A model generated the notes under the pieces. That model did no database searches. It had not been told where the DNA came from and saw nothing but the letters and a program-made list of their open reading frames with translations. Shown here in pieces: positions 10,002 to 18,911 of a stretch of DNA of 64,000 nucleotides (positions are counted from its first letter, which is position 1; each line of letters opens with the position of its first letter). This DNA is from Gammaproteobacteria bacterium (GTDB lineage: Bacteria > Pseudomonadota > Gammaproteobacteria > Pseudomonadales > Azotimanducaceae). Location: assembly GCA_009839505.1 (NCBI GenBank), contig VXPO01000105.1, positions 34,851 to 98,850 of the forward strand, read 5' to 3'. A program made the translations under genes and the position numbers.

Positions 10002-12158
10002 GTGCCCGCCAACGCCCCGGTGATCCAAGTCGCCCTGCCGCGACCGCTTCGGCGCACCTTCGACTACGCGCCCCCGGAGGACGGACCGGTGCCCATGCCG
10101 GGCGCCCGGGTGCGGGTGCCGTTCGGCAACTCCAGCGTCGTCGGCTTGGTGACCGGAACGAGCACCACGTCTGCGCACGAGTTGAAGCCCGTCGAGCAGA
10201 CCCTCGACGCCGAGGCCCTGCTACCCGAGGACCTGGTCGATCTGGCTCACTGGCTGGCGGGCTACTACCATCACCCTGTCGGCGACGTGATCAAGACCCT
10301 GTTGCCGGTCAAAGCGCGCCGGGGAGCGCGGGCGGTGCAGACCGAAGAGACCGTGTGGCGCCCGGTGGCCCAAGTGGCCGATGCCGAAGCCCTGCTCCGC
10401 CGGGCACCCAAGCAACGCGCCGCGTTCGACCGCCTCGGCCACCTCGGCGAGGTGGCGGATGCGGAACTCGCCGCCCACGGCATCGACCGCCAAGCGGCCG
10501 CCGCGCTCGCAGCCAAGGGACTGGTCGACCGGATCCCCATCGCCCCCACGTACCAACCCAGGGCTTCCACGATCGAACCGACCCCGGACCAGGCAACAGC
10601 CGTCGCCGCGATTGTCGAATCCCTGGGCAGTGCGACGACCCATCTCCTCGAAGGCGTTACCGGGAGCGGCAAGACCGAGGTCTACATGCGCGTCATCGCC
10701 GAGGTGCTGGTCAGCGGGCGCCAAGCACTCGTGCTGGTCCCGGAAATCGCCTTGACGCCACAGACCACGGCGCGCTTCACGGAGCGCTTCGGCGCGGCCG
10801 CCACGCTCCACTCCGTGATGACGGACACCCAGCGCTTCGACACTTGGCTGAAGTGCGCCAGCGGGCTCCACAAGGTGCTCATCGGCACCCGTTCGGCGGT
10901 GCTGACGCCGTTCGCAGACCTCGGCGTGATCATCGTCGACGAGGAGCACGACGGCTCCTTCAAGCAGTACGAGGGATTGCGCTATTCGGCCCGGGATGTC
11001 GCCGTGAAGCGCGGCCAGGCGCTGTCCATCCCCGTCGTGCTCGGCAGCGCCACGCCGAGCCTCGAGACCTTCGAGAACGCCCGCCGCGGCCGCTACCGAC
11101 GCCTTCGCCTGCCGGAACGGGTCGCCGACACGTCCTTGCCGGTCTACCGCGTCGTCGACATCCGCGGCGAGAAGCTCGATGGCGGCTTGGGTGCGCAACT
11201 GCAACGCGCAATCAGCCGCCATCTTGCCGCCGGCGACCAGGTGCTCGTGTTCATCAACCGGCGCGGCTACGCACCGGTGCTGCTGTGCTCGCACTGCGCC
11301 TGGCAGGCCCAGTGCGACCACTGCGACGTGAAGCTCACCTTCCACCGCACCCCTCGCCAGTTGCGTTGCCACCACTGCGGCTGGCGGCGGCCGCCGCCCC
11401 TGCAATGTCCCGAGTGTGGAAGCCGCGAACTGGTGGTGGTGGGAGCCGGGACGCAGCGCGCCGAGGAAACGCTGGCGGCCCGGCATCCGGACGTTCCCCT
11501 ATACCGCATCGACCGGGACACGACCCGCAGCGCTCGGCGCCTGGAAGCAAGTCTCGCCGCAGTCGCGAACGGCGGACCCGCGATCCTCGTCGGTACGCAG
11601 ATGCTCGCCAAGGGCCATCACCTACCCGGCGTCACGCTGGTGGCCGTGCTGGACGCGGACGGCGGTTTCCTGTCCCCCGACTTCCGCGCCCCCGAGCGAA
11701 CCGCACAGCTCATCGTGCAGGTCGCCGGCCGGGCCGGGCGAGGCGAGAAGCCCGGCGAAGTCTGGGTGCAGACCTACGATCCCGAGAATCCGAACCTGCG
11801 TGCCTTGATCGAGTCCGGGTACGCCGGCTTCGCCGACACCGAACGGACGCGGCGCGCGGCCGCGTTCCTGCCTCCGTTCGCGTCGCTGGCCGTGGTTCTT
11901 GCCGAAAGTCCCCGTGAAAGCGCCGGCATGGCGTTCCTCAACGAAGTGGCGGACGTGCTCAACGGCGACGGCGTCGAACTCCTCGGACCCGCCTCGGCGC
12001 CCATCGCCCGGCGGGCCGACCGCTACCGGAGCCAACTCCTGCTACTCGCCCACCGACGCCGCGACCTCCATGCCGCCCTCGACCGCCTGGATGCCGTCGA
12101 CCCGCGCCGCAGCGGCGTACGCTGGTCGATCGACGTGGATCCCCTGGACACGTCGTGA
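10002..12158 (+). CDS. priA: Primosomal protein N' (replication restart helicase PriA)
   Basis: A 3'-5' superfamily 2 helicase that recognises stalled forks and loads the replicative helicase. The product is 718 residues (E. coli 732). An N-terminal DNA-binding domain (LPRPLRRTFDYAPP) precedes the helicase domain with Walker A GVTGSGKTEVY and the DEEH box IIVDEEHDGSFKQYEG. The zinc-binding insert has its cysteine pairs from CSHCAWQAQCDHC to CPECGS. Motif VI is AGRAGRGEKPGEVWVQT. The start is a GTG at 10002. It converges on the nucleotidyltransferase gene 13 bp downstream, which marks the left edge of the accessory region. Confidence 0.97.
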   Translation: MPANAPVIQVALPRPLRRTFDYAPPEDGPVPMPGARVRVPFGNSSVVGLVTGTSTTSAHELKPVEQTLDAEALLPEDLVDLAHWLAGYYHHPVGDVIKTLLPVKARRGARAVQTEETVWRPVAQVADAEALLRRAPKQRAAFDRLGHLGEVADAELAAHGIDRQAAAALAAKGLVDRIPIAPTYQPRASTIEPTPDQATAVAAIVESLGSATTHLLEGVTGSGKTEVYMRVIAEVLVSGRQALVLVPEIALTPQTTARFTERFGAAATLHSVMTDTQRFDTWLKCASGLHKVLIGTRSAVLTPFADLGVIIVDEEHDGSFKQYEGLRYSARDVAVKRGQALSIPVVLGSATPSLETFENARRGRYRRLRLPERVADTSLPVYRVVDIRGEKLDGGLGAQLQRAISRHLAAGDQVLVFINRRGYAPVLLCSHCAWQAQCDHCDVKLTFHRTPRQLRCHHCGWRRPPPLQCPECGSRELVVVGAGTQRAEETLAARHPDVPLYRIDRDTTRSARRLEASLAAVANGGPAILVGTQMLAKGHHLPGVTLVAVLDADGGFLSPDFRAPERTAQLIVQVAGRAGRGEKPGEVWVQTYDPENPNLRALIESGYAGFADTERTRRAAAFLPPFASLAVVLAESPRESAGMAFLNEVADVLNGDGVELLGPASAPIARRADRYRSQLLLLAHRRRDLHAALDRLDAVDPRRSGVRWSIDVDPLDTS

Positions 12159-12171
12159 TGTAGGGCACGGT

Positions 12172-12717
12172 TCAACGTCCGGCGCGGACCTTCAGGCGTT
12201 CGACATCTCCCATTGGTTGTCCCTCTTGGGCAATCCACGCGGACACGACGGCCCAGTCGACAGATTGATGCCGTGCCACGACGGCGGCCTGGTCCCAACA
12301 CTGGTTGTCGTTGAAATAGTAGTAGGCGGCCAAGCGGTCGAGAACACTCAACGTCGGGGATATGACCCGTAATGGACCGAATCGCGTTTCCAGCACCGGC
12401 ACATCCTCGTGTGCCACTACCATGTCGCCGAAAGCCAGCGGACCCGGGGGAAACTCCACGAGCCAGTCGACCTCCGCATGTTCGAATTGGCGCCGATTGA
12501 CACACGGAACGAAACCGAGCGGTTCGATGGCATCTCGCAACGCCGCCTGGCCATGGGAAGTGACGAAGTCCAGATCGTCGCTCTCGTACTCGTTCATCCC
12601 ATGCACCGACACGGCGCTGCCGCCCGACAGGGTCGCCCGAACACCAGCCGCCTCCAATGCCTGGCTGATCGTCGCGGCGAGTTCCTCCAACGTCGTCTCG
12701 CGCGTGATGGTCATCAC
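12172..12717 (-). CDS. MNT-type nucleotidyltransferase, putative toxin or partner of the winged-helix protein
   Basis: The 181-residue product has the polymerase-beta superfamily signature: GGS (about residue 32), the D-x-D pair in ESDDLDFVT, and a third acidic residue in AEVDWLVEF. This is a complete metal-binding triad. Proteins of this kind (minimal nucleotidyltransferases and DUF6036-like) transfer nucleotides to RNA or protein, and several act as toxins of two-gene modules. The gene overlaps the upstream winged-helix gene by 4 bases (ATGA), so the two are translationally coupled. The substrate cannot be read from the sequence. Confidence 0.75.
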   Translation of the reverse strand: MMTITRETTLEELAATISQALEAAGVRATLSGGSAVSVHGMNEYESDDLDFVTSHGQAALRDAIEPLGFVPCVNRRQFEHAEVDWLVEFPPGPLAFGDMVVAHEDVPVLETRFGPLRVISPTLSVLDRLAAYYYFNDNQCWDQAAVVARHQSVDWAVVSAWIAQEGQPMGDVERLKVRAGR

Positions 12718-13052
12718 ATCGGCTTCGCCGTCCGGCGAGGACGCTGGCGCTGGCGGAAATAGCGAACAACATCACCCTCGGGGAGCAGATCGAGTTCCGT
12801 TCGCAGGAACGCGCGGACGTTGCGCGCCGTGGGATTGCGATCATTGAACTGGAAGACCCGAGATCGACCGACCTCACGACTTACCAGCACTCCGTTGGCT
12901 TCCAGTCGCAGGAGCTGATCCCTCACCATGCTGACCGCGATGTCGTAGGTCCTTGCGATGCGGTTGGCGTGCCCTTCACCGTAGGCGGCGAGAAACAGCA
13001 GCGCCCAGGCTGCCGTACGGTTGCCCAGTACGGCTTCGAGAACGGGATTCAT
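12714..13052 (-). CDS. Winged-helix transcription regulator, putative antitoxin/autorepressor
   Basis: A 112-residue protein with an N-terminal winged helix (about residues 14-75: LFLAAYGEGHANRIARTY, then SMVRDQLLRLEANGVLVSREVGRSRVF split over recognition helix and wing) and a short basic C-terminal tail. An SD (AGGAG) sits 8 bases before the ATG. A promoter overlaid by a perfect palindrome lies just upstream, so autorepression is likely. It overlaps the nucleotidyltransferase gene by 4 bases. The pair resembles two-component toxin-antitoxin modules of the AbiE or HTH/nucleotidyltransferase kind, but family assignment is by eye only. Confidence 0.75.
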   Translation of the reverse strand: MNPVLEAVLGNRTAAWALLFLAAYGEGHANRIARTYDIAVSMVRDQLLRLEANGVLVSREVGRSRVFQFNDRNPTARNVRAFLRTELDLLPEGDVVRYFRQRQRPRRTAKPM

Positions 13053-13067
13053 GGCGCGTTCTCCTAT

Positions 13068-13099
13068 CTGAAATACCGATCATATTATCGGTATTTCAG
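13068..13099. promoter_or_regulatory. Perfect 13+13 bp palindrome, probable operator
   Basis: The left arm CTGAAATACCGAT and right arm ATCGGTATTTCAG are exact reverse complements separated by CATATT. The element lies 15 bp before the winged-helix start codon and covers the -10 box and much of the spacer of that gene's promoter. A dimeric winged-helix repressor is the obvious candidate binder. A transcribed hairpin is possible but there is no T-run. Confidence 0.8.
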
Positions 13100-13109
13100 C
13101 TAATATCAA
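13082..13109 (-). promoter_or_regulatory. Sigma70-type promoter for the winged-helix/nucleotidyltransferase pair
   Basis: On the minus strand TTGATA (13109-13104) and TAATAT (13087-13082) are separated by 16 bases. It sits in a local AT-rich patch within high-GC DNA and overlaps the palindrome, as expected for a repressed promoter. Confidence 0.65.
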
Positions 13110-13123
13110 CCGCTACCGAAGTG

Positions 13124-13166
13124 GGGGACATCTCTGCATTGGAGAGAAGGGGACATCTCTGAATTG
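13124..13166. repeat. Direct repeat with 25-bp period
   Basis: Two 18-bp copies (GGGGACATCTCTGCATTG at 13124, GGGGACATCTCTGAATTG at 13149) are offset by exactly 25 bp. The GGGGACAT core and the period match the arrays at the window start and at 40087. Motifs of this sort often flank transposase genes, but no transposase is present here. Confidence 0.8.
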
Positions 13167-13248
13167 CTTTGACACAACGAATCGTGGCATTGACTCGTCT
13201 TGTGAACGACCAGTAGCCTCTCGCGCCGCAGCTGAAAGCAATCCTTGG

Positions 13249-14043
13249 ATGCCTGCTTGGACACCACTGGTCGCATCCTGTACGGCTCTCGTCGCCGTCC
13301 TTCTCACGTTCTTGCTGGCGTTGCCCCGCTTTCGCCGGGAGGCGGTTTGGCAGACCAAGAAGGAAGCGTACGAACGACTCCTCGAGGCGATCCACCAGAT
13401 GAAGGTGGCACTCGACTACGACTACGACGCCCACACAAAAGGGGTTTCCGAAGCCGACGAACCTCTAGTTCGGTTCGAGGAGGCAAGGCGTGAGGTTGAG
13501 AGGAGCGCCGAGTTGGGTCGATACCTTTTCGGAAAGACGATGGCTGACCACTTGCATTCGTACTTGTCCATCTTGAACGACGCCGAAGAACTCGATAGCT
13601 ATGTCGAGATCGTGGCGTACTCGTTGGGCGCGACCGACGCGACTCTCATGCGCCTGATTGAGTTCGCCCGGTACGATCTGAAGATCGACGGACCGTTCCG
13701 CCGGTTGGCCTACAAGCTAGGAACGATCCGAGATTTTCTTCAAGTACCGGCAATGGAAGGGACCAACCTGAGCGCGTGCGCGTTCGCCATGATGAGCAGG
13801 TCCAGACGCACCGTCAATATCGACAGAATGTCCGGGAACGTGCTTCCACGAGACCATCGAAGCCAACTTGGTGTGCTTAGACTTTGCCAGTGTGTGTGCA
13901 AGCCGAGCTTCGGGGGTAGGATCCAAGACCGTCTTCGGATGCCTCCGTTACCGCTGCCTGTCCTCACGGGGTTCTGTCTCAAGGGAACACAGTTCCCGCC
14001 CCAGTTCCTCAAGACGTGCGACTCCCACCTCGAATGCAGCTAG
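13249..14043 (+). CDS. Hypothetical membrane-anchored protein, C terminus possibly degraded
   Basis: Not recognised as a named family. The N terminus is a single membrane helix (about residues 7-27) followed by a basic WQTKKEAYERLLEAI helix and a helical cytoplasmic region to about residue 170. After RLAYKLGTIRDFL the sequence becomes cysteine-rich and low in similarity to ordinary protein. The last 96 bases also overlap the 3' end of the opposite-strand gene at 13948. A frameshift near 13740-13800 replacing the true C terminus is therefore plausible. ATG start at 13249; alternatives upstream are not convincing. Confidence 0.55.
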   Translation: MPAWTPLVASCTALVAVLLTFLLALPRFRREAVWQTKKEAYERLLEAIHQMKVALDYDYDAHTKGVSEADEPLVRFEEARREVERSAELGRYLFGKTMADHLHSYLSILNDAEELDSYVEIVAYSLGATDATLMRLIEFARYDLKIDGPFRRLAYKLGTIRDFLQVPAMEGTNLSACAFAMMSRSRRTVNIDRMSGNVLPRDHRSQLGVLRLCQCVCKPSFGGRIQDRLRMPPLPLPVLTGFCLKGTQFPPQFLKTCDSHLECS

Positions 14044-14376
14044 CGCGACCCGGTCACCTTCCGGGCTCCCTGTACCCACGGAGTCGTTCGCGATGACTCG
14101 CAAGCGAACAGCCGCACCGAGACCCTTTAGCGCGGCGGTTTGACCACATGCCCGTCGCAGCCCGTCTGCCGCAACAGCCGCCGCCTCAAGGGCGTCTTCG
14201 TCGGACATCAACCCGTTCCTCTGCATGTACTCATACAGCTCGGCGGTGGCGGACGCTACACCGAGATCGTAGGCGGTCTCCACCGGCCCTGTGCGCATCA
14301 TCATCAGCATTTCGGCGGCTTCCTGGGCGTACAACGCACCTGCGGCGACCGCGCACACAACTACGAGCCGTCTCAT
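13948..14376 (-). CDS. Hypothetical secreted protein
   Basis: The 142-residue product has a short signal peptide (MRRLVVVCAVAAGALYA) and an alpha-helical remainder rich in Ala and Glu, with two cysteines (about 77 and 130) that could form a disulfide. GGGGAA precedes the ATG. No family recognised. It overlaps the 3' end of the convergent gene at 13249. Confidence 0.55.
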   Translation of the reverse strand: MRRLVVVCAVAAGALYAQEAAEMLMMMRTGPVETAYDLGVASATAELYEYMQRNGLMSDEDALEAAAVAADGLRRACGQTAALKGLGAAVRLRVIANDSVGTGSPEGDRVALAAFEVGVARLEELGRELCSLETEPREDRQR

Positions 14377-14469
14377 GGCCGTTCCCCATTTTTGTGCGAG
14401 ATTGCCGAATAGAGTAACTGTTCATGTTCTGTCGGTCTTCCCCGCCATCCGGGCGACCGTCTGCACCGT

Positions 14470-15204
14470 TCATCTGGGGATGTGTCGATAGACGTGGACC
14501 ACTTCGTACTCGAGTCTCACCATTTCGCCACGAGTGTTAGTTACCACATACTTAGCCACGCGGCACTCCAAGTGGTCGCCCTTCGCGAACGTCTCTGTAC
14601 CAGCTTGAATCCGTTCGTTGAAGGCTCTATCCGTGATCGGAGCGCTGATCTCGTTGCGACCTTCGGCGAGTCGCCATTTTCCCCGTACGAACGAGGGTGA
14701 TACTACCCTCAAAGTGGTTTCCGTCTCTTCCTCCCAGATCCGGTCGCCCCTATCGAGTTGAGGTCTTTCCTCTCTTGTGATTTCGAGCGTGTCCCCGCCT
14801 CTCGTGGTCAACCGCATACTCAGTATGCCTTCGCGCCCCAAGGGCGAGGTCAGTTCTGCCAAGGCTCGGTCGGCCAACTTGCTCCGCAACAACCGCTCGA
14901 TTGGATCGTCGTCCCGCTCCTCCCTGTCACCTCTAGGCCCTGCAAGCTTGCGCTTGACGTATTCTACTAACAGGCCCGCGATCAGACTCGTCGCCACGGG
15001 GGCAACGAATTCCAACACCAGCTCGAGTGAGCCTCGCTGCGGTGCAAAGACCCGCACTTCCAAGCCGTGGTCTCTGCCGTGGATCGTCGACGCGGCCCGC
15101 TTAGCCAACTTGCTTGCCGCTTGCATCACCGTCACGACGTCTTCGACGGCCATACTGCCGTTCTCCGTTGCCGGACCCTCGAACTTGACCGACCAGTCGC
15201 TCAT
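14470..15204 (-). CDS. Hypothetical protein
   Basis: A 244-residue protein. The first 85 residues are alpha/beta with a hydrophobic helix at about 66-85 (FVAPVATSLIAGLLVEYV) after a PQRGSLELVLEF strand. The second half is beta-rich, with repeated Arg/Glu strands ending in MVRLEYEVVHVYRHIPR. I cannot name the family. Similar architectures occur in mobile islands, but no function can be claimed. The start at 15204 gives MSDWSVKFEGP. Confidence 0.6.
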   Translation of the reverse strand: MSDWSVKFEGPATENGSMAVEDVVTVMQAASKLAKRAASTIHGRDHGLEVRVFAPQRGSLELVLEFVAPVATSLIAGLLVEYVKRKLAGPRGDREERDDDPIERLLRSKLADRALAELTSPLGREGILSMRLTTRGGDTLEITREERPQLDRGDRIWEEETETTLRVVSPSFVRGKWRLAEGRNEISAPITDRAFNERIQAGTETFAKGDHLECRVAKYVVTNTRGEMVRLEYEVVHVYRHIPR

Positions 15205-15682
15205 CGCACATTGCCGTAGCCTTGGTGGACAACGATTCTAAACGGGAAAACAGTCGATCAGCGAAGACGCAACCGCAAACCTCGGGTGGTGCCCAGCGGC
15301 ACGCAACGCAGTCGGCAAAGGCAATCGATATCGCGTGGGTTCGCAGCATCTTACTTGGCAAATCAAACTGGGGTGGCTGCAGGGGTCGAAAGCGAAGAGC
15401 GGCGACCCGGAATTTCAACCGCGCGATCAGTTCCAAGGTACGGACGACGAGGACCAGAAACCCCTGCTCCGGTGCCCGGAAGGTCCGGGCGAGGACCTCG
15501 ACGGAGTCCTGAAGGTGCATCCTCCTGGCTAACGGGGCTATCGTCCCGAAGACCCGGCATTCGTGTGCGCGGAGTTTTCCAATCGACCTGGGACACCACA
15601 ACATTGGATACAACCCCTTCAAGCCCGGTGACGAAAACAGCTTTCGGCACGAAGAAAGCCTGCGTAGGACAGGTCGGACCAT
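15205..15682. other. No supported gene
   Basis: Frames are open on both strands but none has an ordinary protein composition. As it lies 3' of the HK97 gp10-like gene on the minus strand, where a tail-completion gene usually sits, it may be decayed prophage DNA. I could not trace a homologous segment. Confidence 0.4.
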
Positions 15683-16120
15683 CTAAACCTTCAGCTTTCC
15701 CGCTCCCCTGCGTCGCGTGAACCGCCTCACCGCTTTCGGCATCTCGGCGCGGAGGTCGTCGCCGACGTCGTCCAGAATGCTGCGGCAGCGGCGCTTGAAC
15801 GCGGGCAGGATGGTGGGCTGCGCGTCGGTCCTCTCGTTGCCGAATTCGACCGCCAGACCCTGTTGACGGATCGCGCCCGAGCGCTTGGAGAAGCGCCGTC
15901 CGACCAGTCCGACGATGGTGAAGTCCCGCTTCATCCGACTGACGGCGAGCCGCGTGGAGGCGCGGAGGCTTCCCTCGTCCACCGGTGTCGTGTTCCTGAT
16001 GTCCTCCTCGAGCGGCTTCAGCGAACGGCGGATCACGCGACCGACGTTGTTGAGGGTGTTTCGCGGACCGAATTCCCTGGCGATGTCGTCGAGAATCCTG
16101 CCGATGCAGCCAGTTTGCAT
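15683..16120 (-). CDS. HK97 gp10-like phage neck/tail component
   Basis: The 145-residue product fits the HK97 gp10 family: an N-terminal helix, NTTPVDEGSLRASTRLA (the conserved PVDTGxLR-type turn), a beta core with GLAVEFGNERTDAQPTILPAFKRR (residues split over strand and loop), and a basic C-terminal helix. In phages the protein acts in head-tail joining or tail completion. Its usual neighbours are missing, apart from a terminase fragment at 17316, so it is a prophage leftover; expression is doubtful. Confidence 0.75.
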   Translation of the reverse strand: MQTGCIGRILDDIAREFGPRNTLNNVGRVIRRSLKPLEEDIRNTTPVDEGSLRASTRLAVSRMKRDFTIVGLVGRRFSKRSGAIRQQGLAVEFGNERTDAQPTILPAFKRRCRSILDDVGDDLRAEMPKAVRRFTRRRGAGKLKV

Positions 16121-16229
16121 CCCGTTCGGCGGGAGTCGTCAACCGTGTGCTACGCTGCGATGGCTAGACCAATCACTTCTTACGCAGCCCCCTCAATCTG
16201 CTCAGCCTGAACCCATTGGAGCTTCGTCA

Positions 16230-17300
16230 ATGGCGAAACGACATGCGAATAACGAACTGAACAGCGCGCAAGACCGATTCACCGACGCCCATGGTGAACG
16301 CGAAGCCAAGCGCCTGTTTGCATCCATAGAGTCTGTTGTCCAAGGGGCTCCCCTCGACCAAGGGGGATGGGACACCCTGCTTTTCCTCGGAACGGCGGCA
16401 CGAATCTACGCCAGCCTCGCCGAGGAAACCGAGTTGACAGCTGACGCATTCTGGAACGCCGTTATTGCCCGCGAGAATAACCATCATGTAGGTGCGATAG
16501 GTTGGGAGTTGCTTTGGCAATGGCGGGTAGCGATGTACCTATGGGACTCCTCGGCCACGGCCAGTACTGGAACGCCCGTCGGTAGACACGGCGAGACCTC
16601 TAAAACGGCGCAGTTCCGAAGCAGCTACGAGCGTGGGCTACGAGACATCGTCCGGAGCGAAATCGTCTCGTACTACTTCGACCACACTGAACACAGTCGC
16701 GATGTCGATTTCATCATTCGCGAGGATGGTCTCGCAGACACCTGTGATGCTCACGGAGTAGCTGCCTACTACCACCGAGTTGCGAACATTGCAGTCGTCC
16801 GGAACCTCTTCAAGGAGATTTCCACCGTTCCCAGTACGATGAAGCTGGAGACATTCATGGGCGCAGTTCGCGGCGCTTACAGGGCCGCTGAACATGCCGG
16901 ACACGGGCAGGACCTAAGAAAGTTCGACGTGATAGCTGCGGACATCGCTTCCCATCGCAACCAAACCGCTGCCTTGTCTGACAAGCTCCAAAGGTCGCTG
17001 TACCCGGACGATTCCTCTCTTTCTATGATGACCGACGACGACACCATAATGGACCCACGAACCAACATTCGCCTGTCATCGGGTGAGGCTCGGGTCATTA
17101 TTGGTGCTATCGTCAATCAGATTCAGATCAACCAGAACTCCTTGGGTATTCAAGCGTCAAGTTCGGAGTTCGAGCAGGTCAGGGACGCACTATCTGAAGC
17201 GCCTCCTTCGGTACTATCGAGAGTATTCAGGGAGTGGCTACCACAAGCATTAGTCGCAAGTACCGTCGCATTGCTGTTCGCACTCCTACGAGGCGGTTAG
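16230..17300 (+). CDS. Hypothetical tail-anchored protein
   Basis: A 356-residue, mostly helical protein with no recognised family. The ATG at 16230 was chosen because the sequence before it in the same open frame is low-complexity and antisense to the gp10-like gene. The C terminus has a single membrane helix (about residues 334-354, WLPQALVASTVALLFALLRGG split at its end), so the protein is probably tail-anchored with a cytoplasmic body. Residues 255-270 are Asp-rich. No operon partner is evident. Confidence 0.6.
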   Translation: MAKRHANNELNSAQDRFTDAHGEREAKRLFASIESVVQGAPLDQGGWDTLLFLGTAARIYASLAEETELTADAFWNAVIARENNHHVGAIGWELLWQWRVAMYLWDSSATASTGTPVGRHGETSKTAQFRSSYERGLRDIVRSEIVSYYFDHTEHSRDVDFIIREDGLADTCDAHGVAAYYHRVANIAVVRNLFKEISTVPSTMKLETFMGAVRGAYRAAEHAGHGQDLRKFDVIAADIASHRNQTAALSDKLQRSLYPDDSSLSMMTDDDTIMDPRTNIRLSSGEARVIIGAIVNQIQINQNSLGIQASSSEFEQVRDALSEAPPSVLSRVFREWLPQALVASTVALLFALLRGG

Positions 17301-17315
17301 ACAAAAGCGGTGTAG

Positions 17316-17620
17316 TCACCACAGGAAGTCGATCTCGCCCGCCTCGTCGGCGTCGATGTCGGTCGCCATCTGAAGCGCCGTGCAGTGCGTCTGCACGGCG
17401 TCGATCTTCGCCTCGGGCCGGTGCCGCTGTTTGGACGGCATGATCTCCTCCTTGGAGTTCCACGCGGCGACTGCGTTGCCGAAGCAGCATTCGGTGACGG
17501 GGGTCTCGGCGATGGCGATGTCCTTCCAGAGACTTGCCGTGCGGGGTCGCGTTCCTCGGCGGCTTCGTTGCGCCGCAGCTCCCGGACGGCTTCGAGAATC
17601 AACGTGTCGGCCTCGGCCAT
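17316..17620 (-). pseudogene. Prophage remnant with terminase large-subunit tail
   Basis: Two minus-strand frames join here. The downstream 71 codons (17316-17531) read LWKDIAIAETPVTECCFGNA, then WNSKEEIMPSKQ and KIDAVQTHCTALQMA. This pattern (N-P-V-x-x-C-x-x-N-A, then K-P-x-K then KIDAV) ends many phage terminase large subunits. The upstream frame begins MAEADTLILEAVRELRRNEA and shifts near 17533. Only the C-terminal part survives, so it cannot package DNA. It is in the same orientation as the gp10-like gene. Confidence 0.5.
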
Positions 17621-17768
17621 CGATAGCGTCGGCGTCGTGGATCGGGGCCCGCTGAAGCCGCCTCAAGGAGCCAGCGGAGGACTGGGCGGTCAAGGCTCCA
17701 AGTGCCCGGCGGAACCGAGATTCCACACATTCCGCGCCGCTTCTTCCAGTTCACCAGTGGGAGCCACC

Positions 17769-18420
17769 TCATCCCCGTCGCAGTCCATCCGAAGCCGTCT
17801 CCAGAACGACACCAGCCGGAACGCCTTCACCGGCTCTCCTCGCCAGTCGAAATCCCTGTTCGTAGGGCTTCGAGTCGTCCGCGATCACAAGCGCCCCGCG
17901 AACCGGCAACGACGTACCCAGCTTCTCGCGGACCCGCCGCACGTTGTCCGAAGTCTGCCGAAGCGCCTGTTTGAACCGCTTCCCGTCCAACCACGCCGAC
18001 TTCGTCTCGACCACCCAGACGCCCGCCGGCGTCAACACCACGTGGTCCACGTTGCCGTCCTGTCCGAGCGCCTCCTTGACGTCGTGTGCGAACGCGCAAC
18101 CACTGCGCACGAGCGCATGCTCGATCCGGTCGCCGACCCGTCGTTTCCGCCGCGAATCCCCGGGCCCAGGTCGAATCCGTCCGCCGGATGAACAGCCAGT
18201 AGCCCGCGGCCACGGTGGCGACGACGAGGCAACCCGCCGCCGCGGTCGCCCATTCGGGCAATCCGGTCACGACCCCACCCGCCATCGGCATGTCCCGCGC
18301 GATGAAGCCCAGCGAGAACCCCAGCAGAGCGAAAGCGCCCATCGTCACGAGCGTGAAGCGCTCGACCACCCTCTGCATGAGCCAGCCTCCCGGCGGGTTC
18401 TTTCTTCCCTTCGCTGCCAT
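17769..18420 (-). pseudogene. NERD-domain membrane protein, frameshifted
   Basis: The upstream frame (start at 18420) encodes two membrane helices (about residues 25-42 and 52-75). After WLFIRRTDSTWARG it leaves the coding frame. The next frame picks up RRVGDRIEHALVRSG and the nuclease-related NERD core DHVVLTPAGVWVVETKSAW, ending at 17769. The shift falls near a GGGCCCGGGG run at about 18166, so either a one-base indel mutation or a sequencing/assembly error is possible. The NERD core keeps its conserved D, E and K residues. If the frame is intact in the organism this would be a normal membrane-anchored NERD protein. Confidence 0.7.
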
Positions 18421-18911
18421 CGACGCCTCCTACACCACGTACCCGCGTTCAACCGCCTGCGCGAACGAACCGCACCTGCCTCGTGCCCGATCTGACCGAA
18501 TCCAACTCCCAGCCGACGTCCAGCCGACCCGTGTCATCCACGCCCGGGTCGTGCGTCCTCCCCTCACGCCGACAGGCATCGGGAAGCAAGGGAATCGCCC
18601 AGGGTCTACTCGATCCGGTCGAACGTCAGCAATCCGGATTCGTCCGGCAAGGTACCCGCGCAACGTTTGGTACCTGGACAATGCGGGGCTCCGAAGACGG
18701 CGGCACGGACTCGGACAGTCTAACCCGCCGAGGCCACACGGCATCGATAGGCCGCTGCAACCGTCGTACCGGACAACGATCTCGACAGGACCGCTACTGT
18801 CGGGCGCCGGCAGGCGAAGCAGGCATTCAGGCGGACTCGCGCTCCCGACGAAAGAGCGGATATCGCGGCCGAGCGGAGTTAGTGTCCTTCGCTCCGACCA
18901 CCGCAGGAACG
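18421..18911. other. No supported gene
   Basis: About 490 bases between the NERD gene start and the small gene at 18912. Open frames exist on both strands but have no protein-like composition. Promoters for the two divergent flanking genes would be expected here; no clear -35/-10 pair was seen. Confidence 0.5.

Noticed and set aside
13068..13099. Rho-independent terminator
   Set aside because: The palindrome lies directly upstream of a start codon, overlaps a promoter and has no T-run after it.
15222..15682. Small genes on either strand between 15222 and 15682
   Set aside because: All frames are Arg/Ser/Pro-rich with no recognisable motif or SD.
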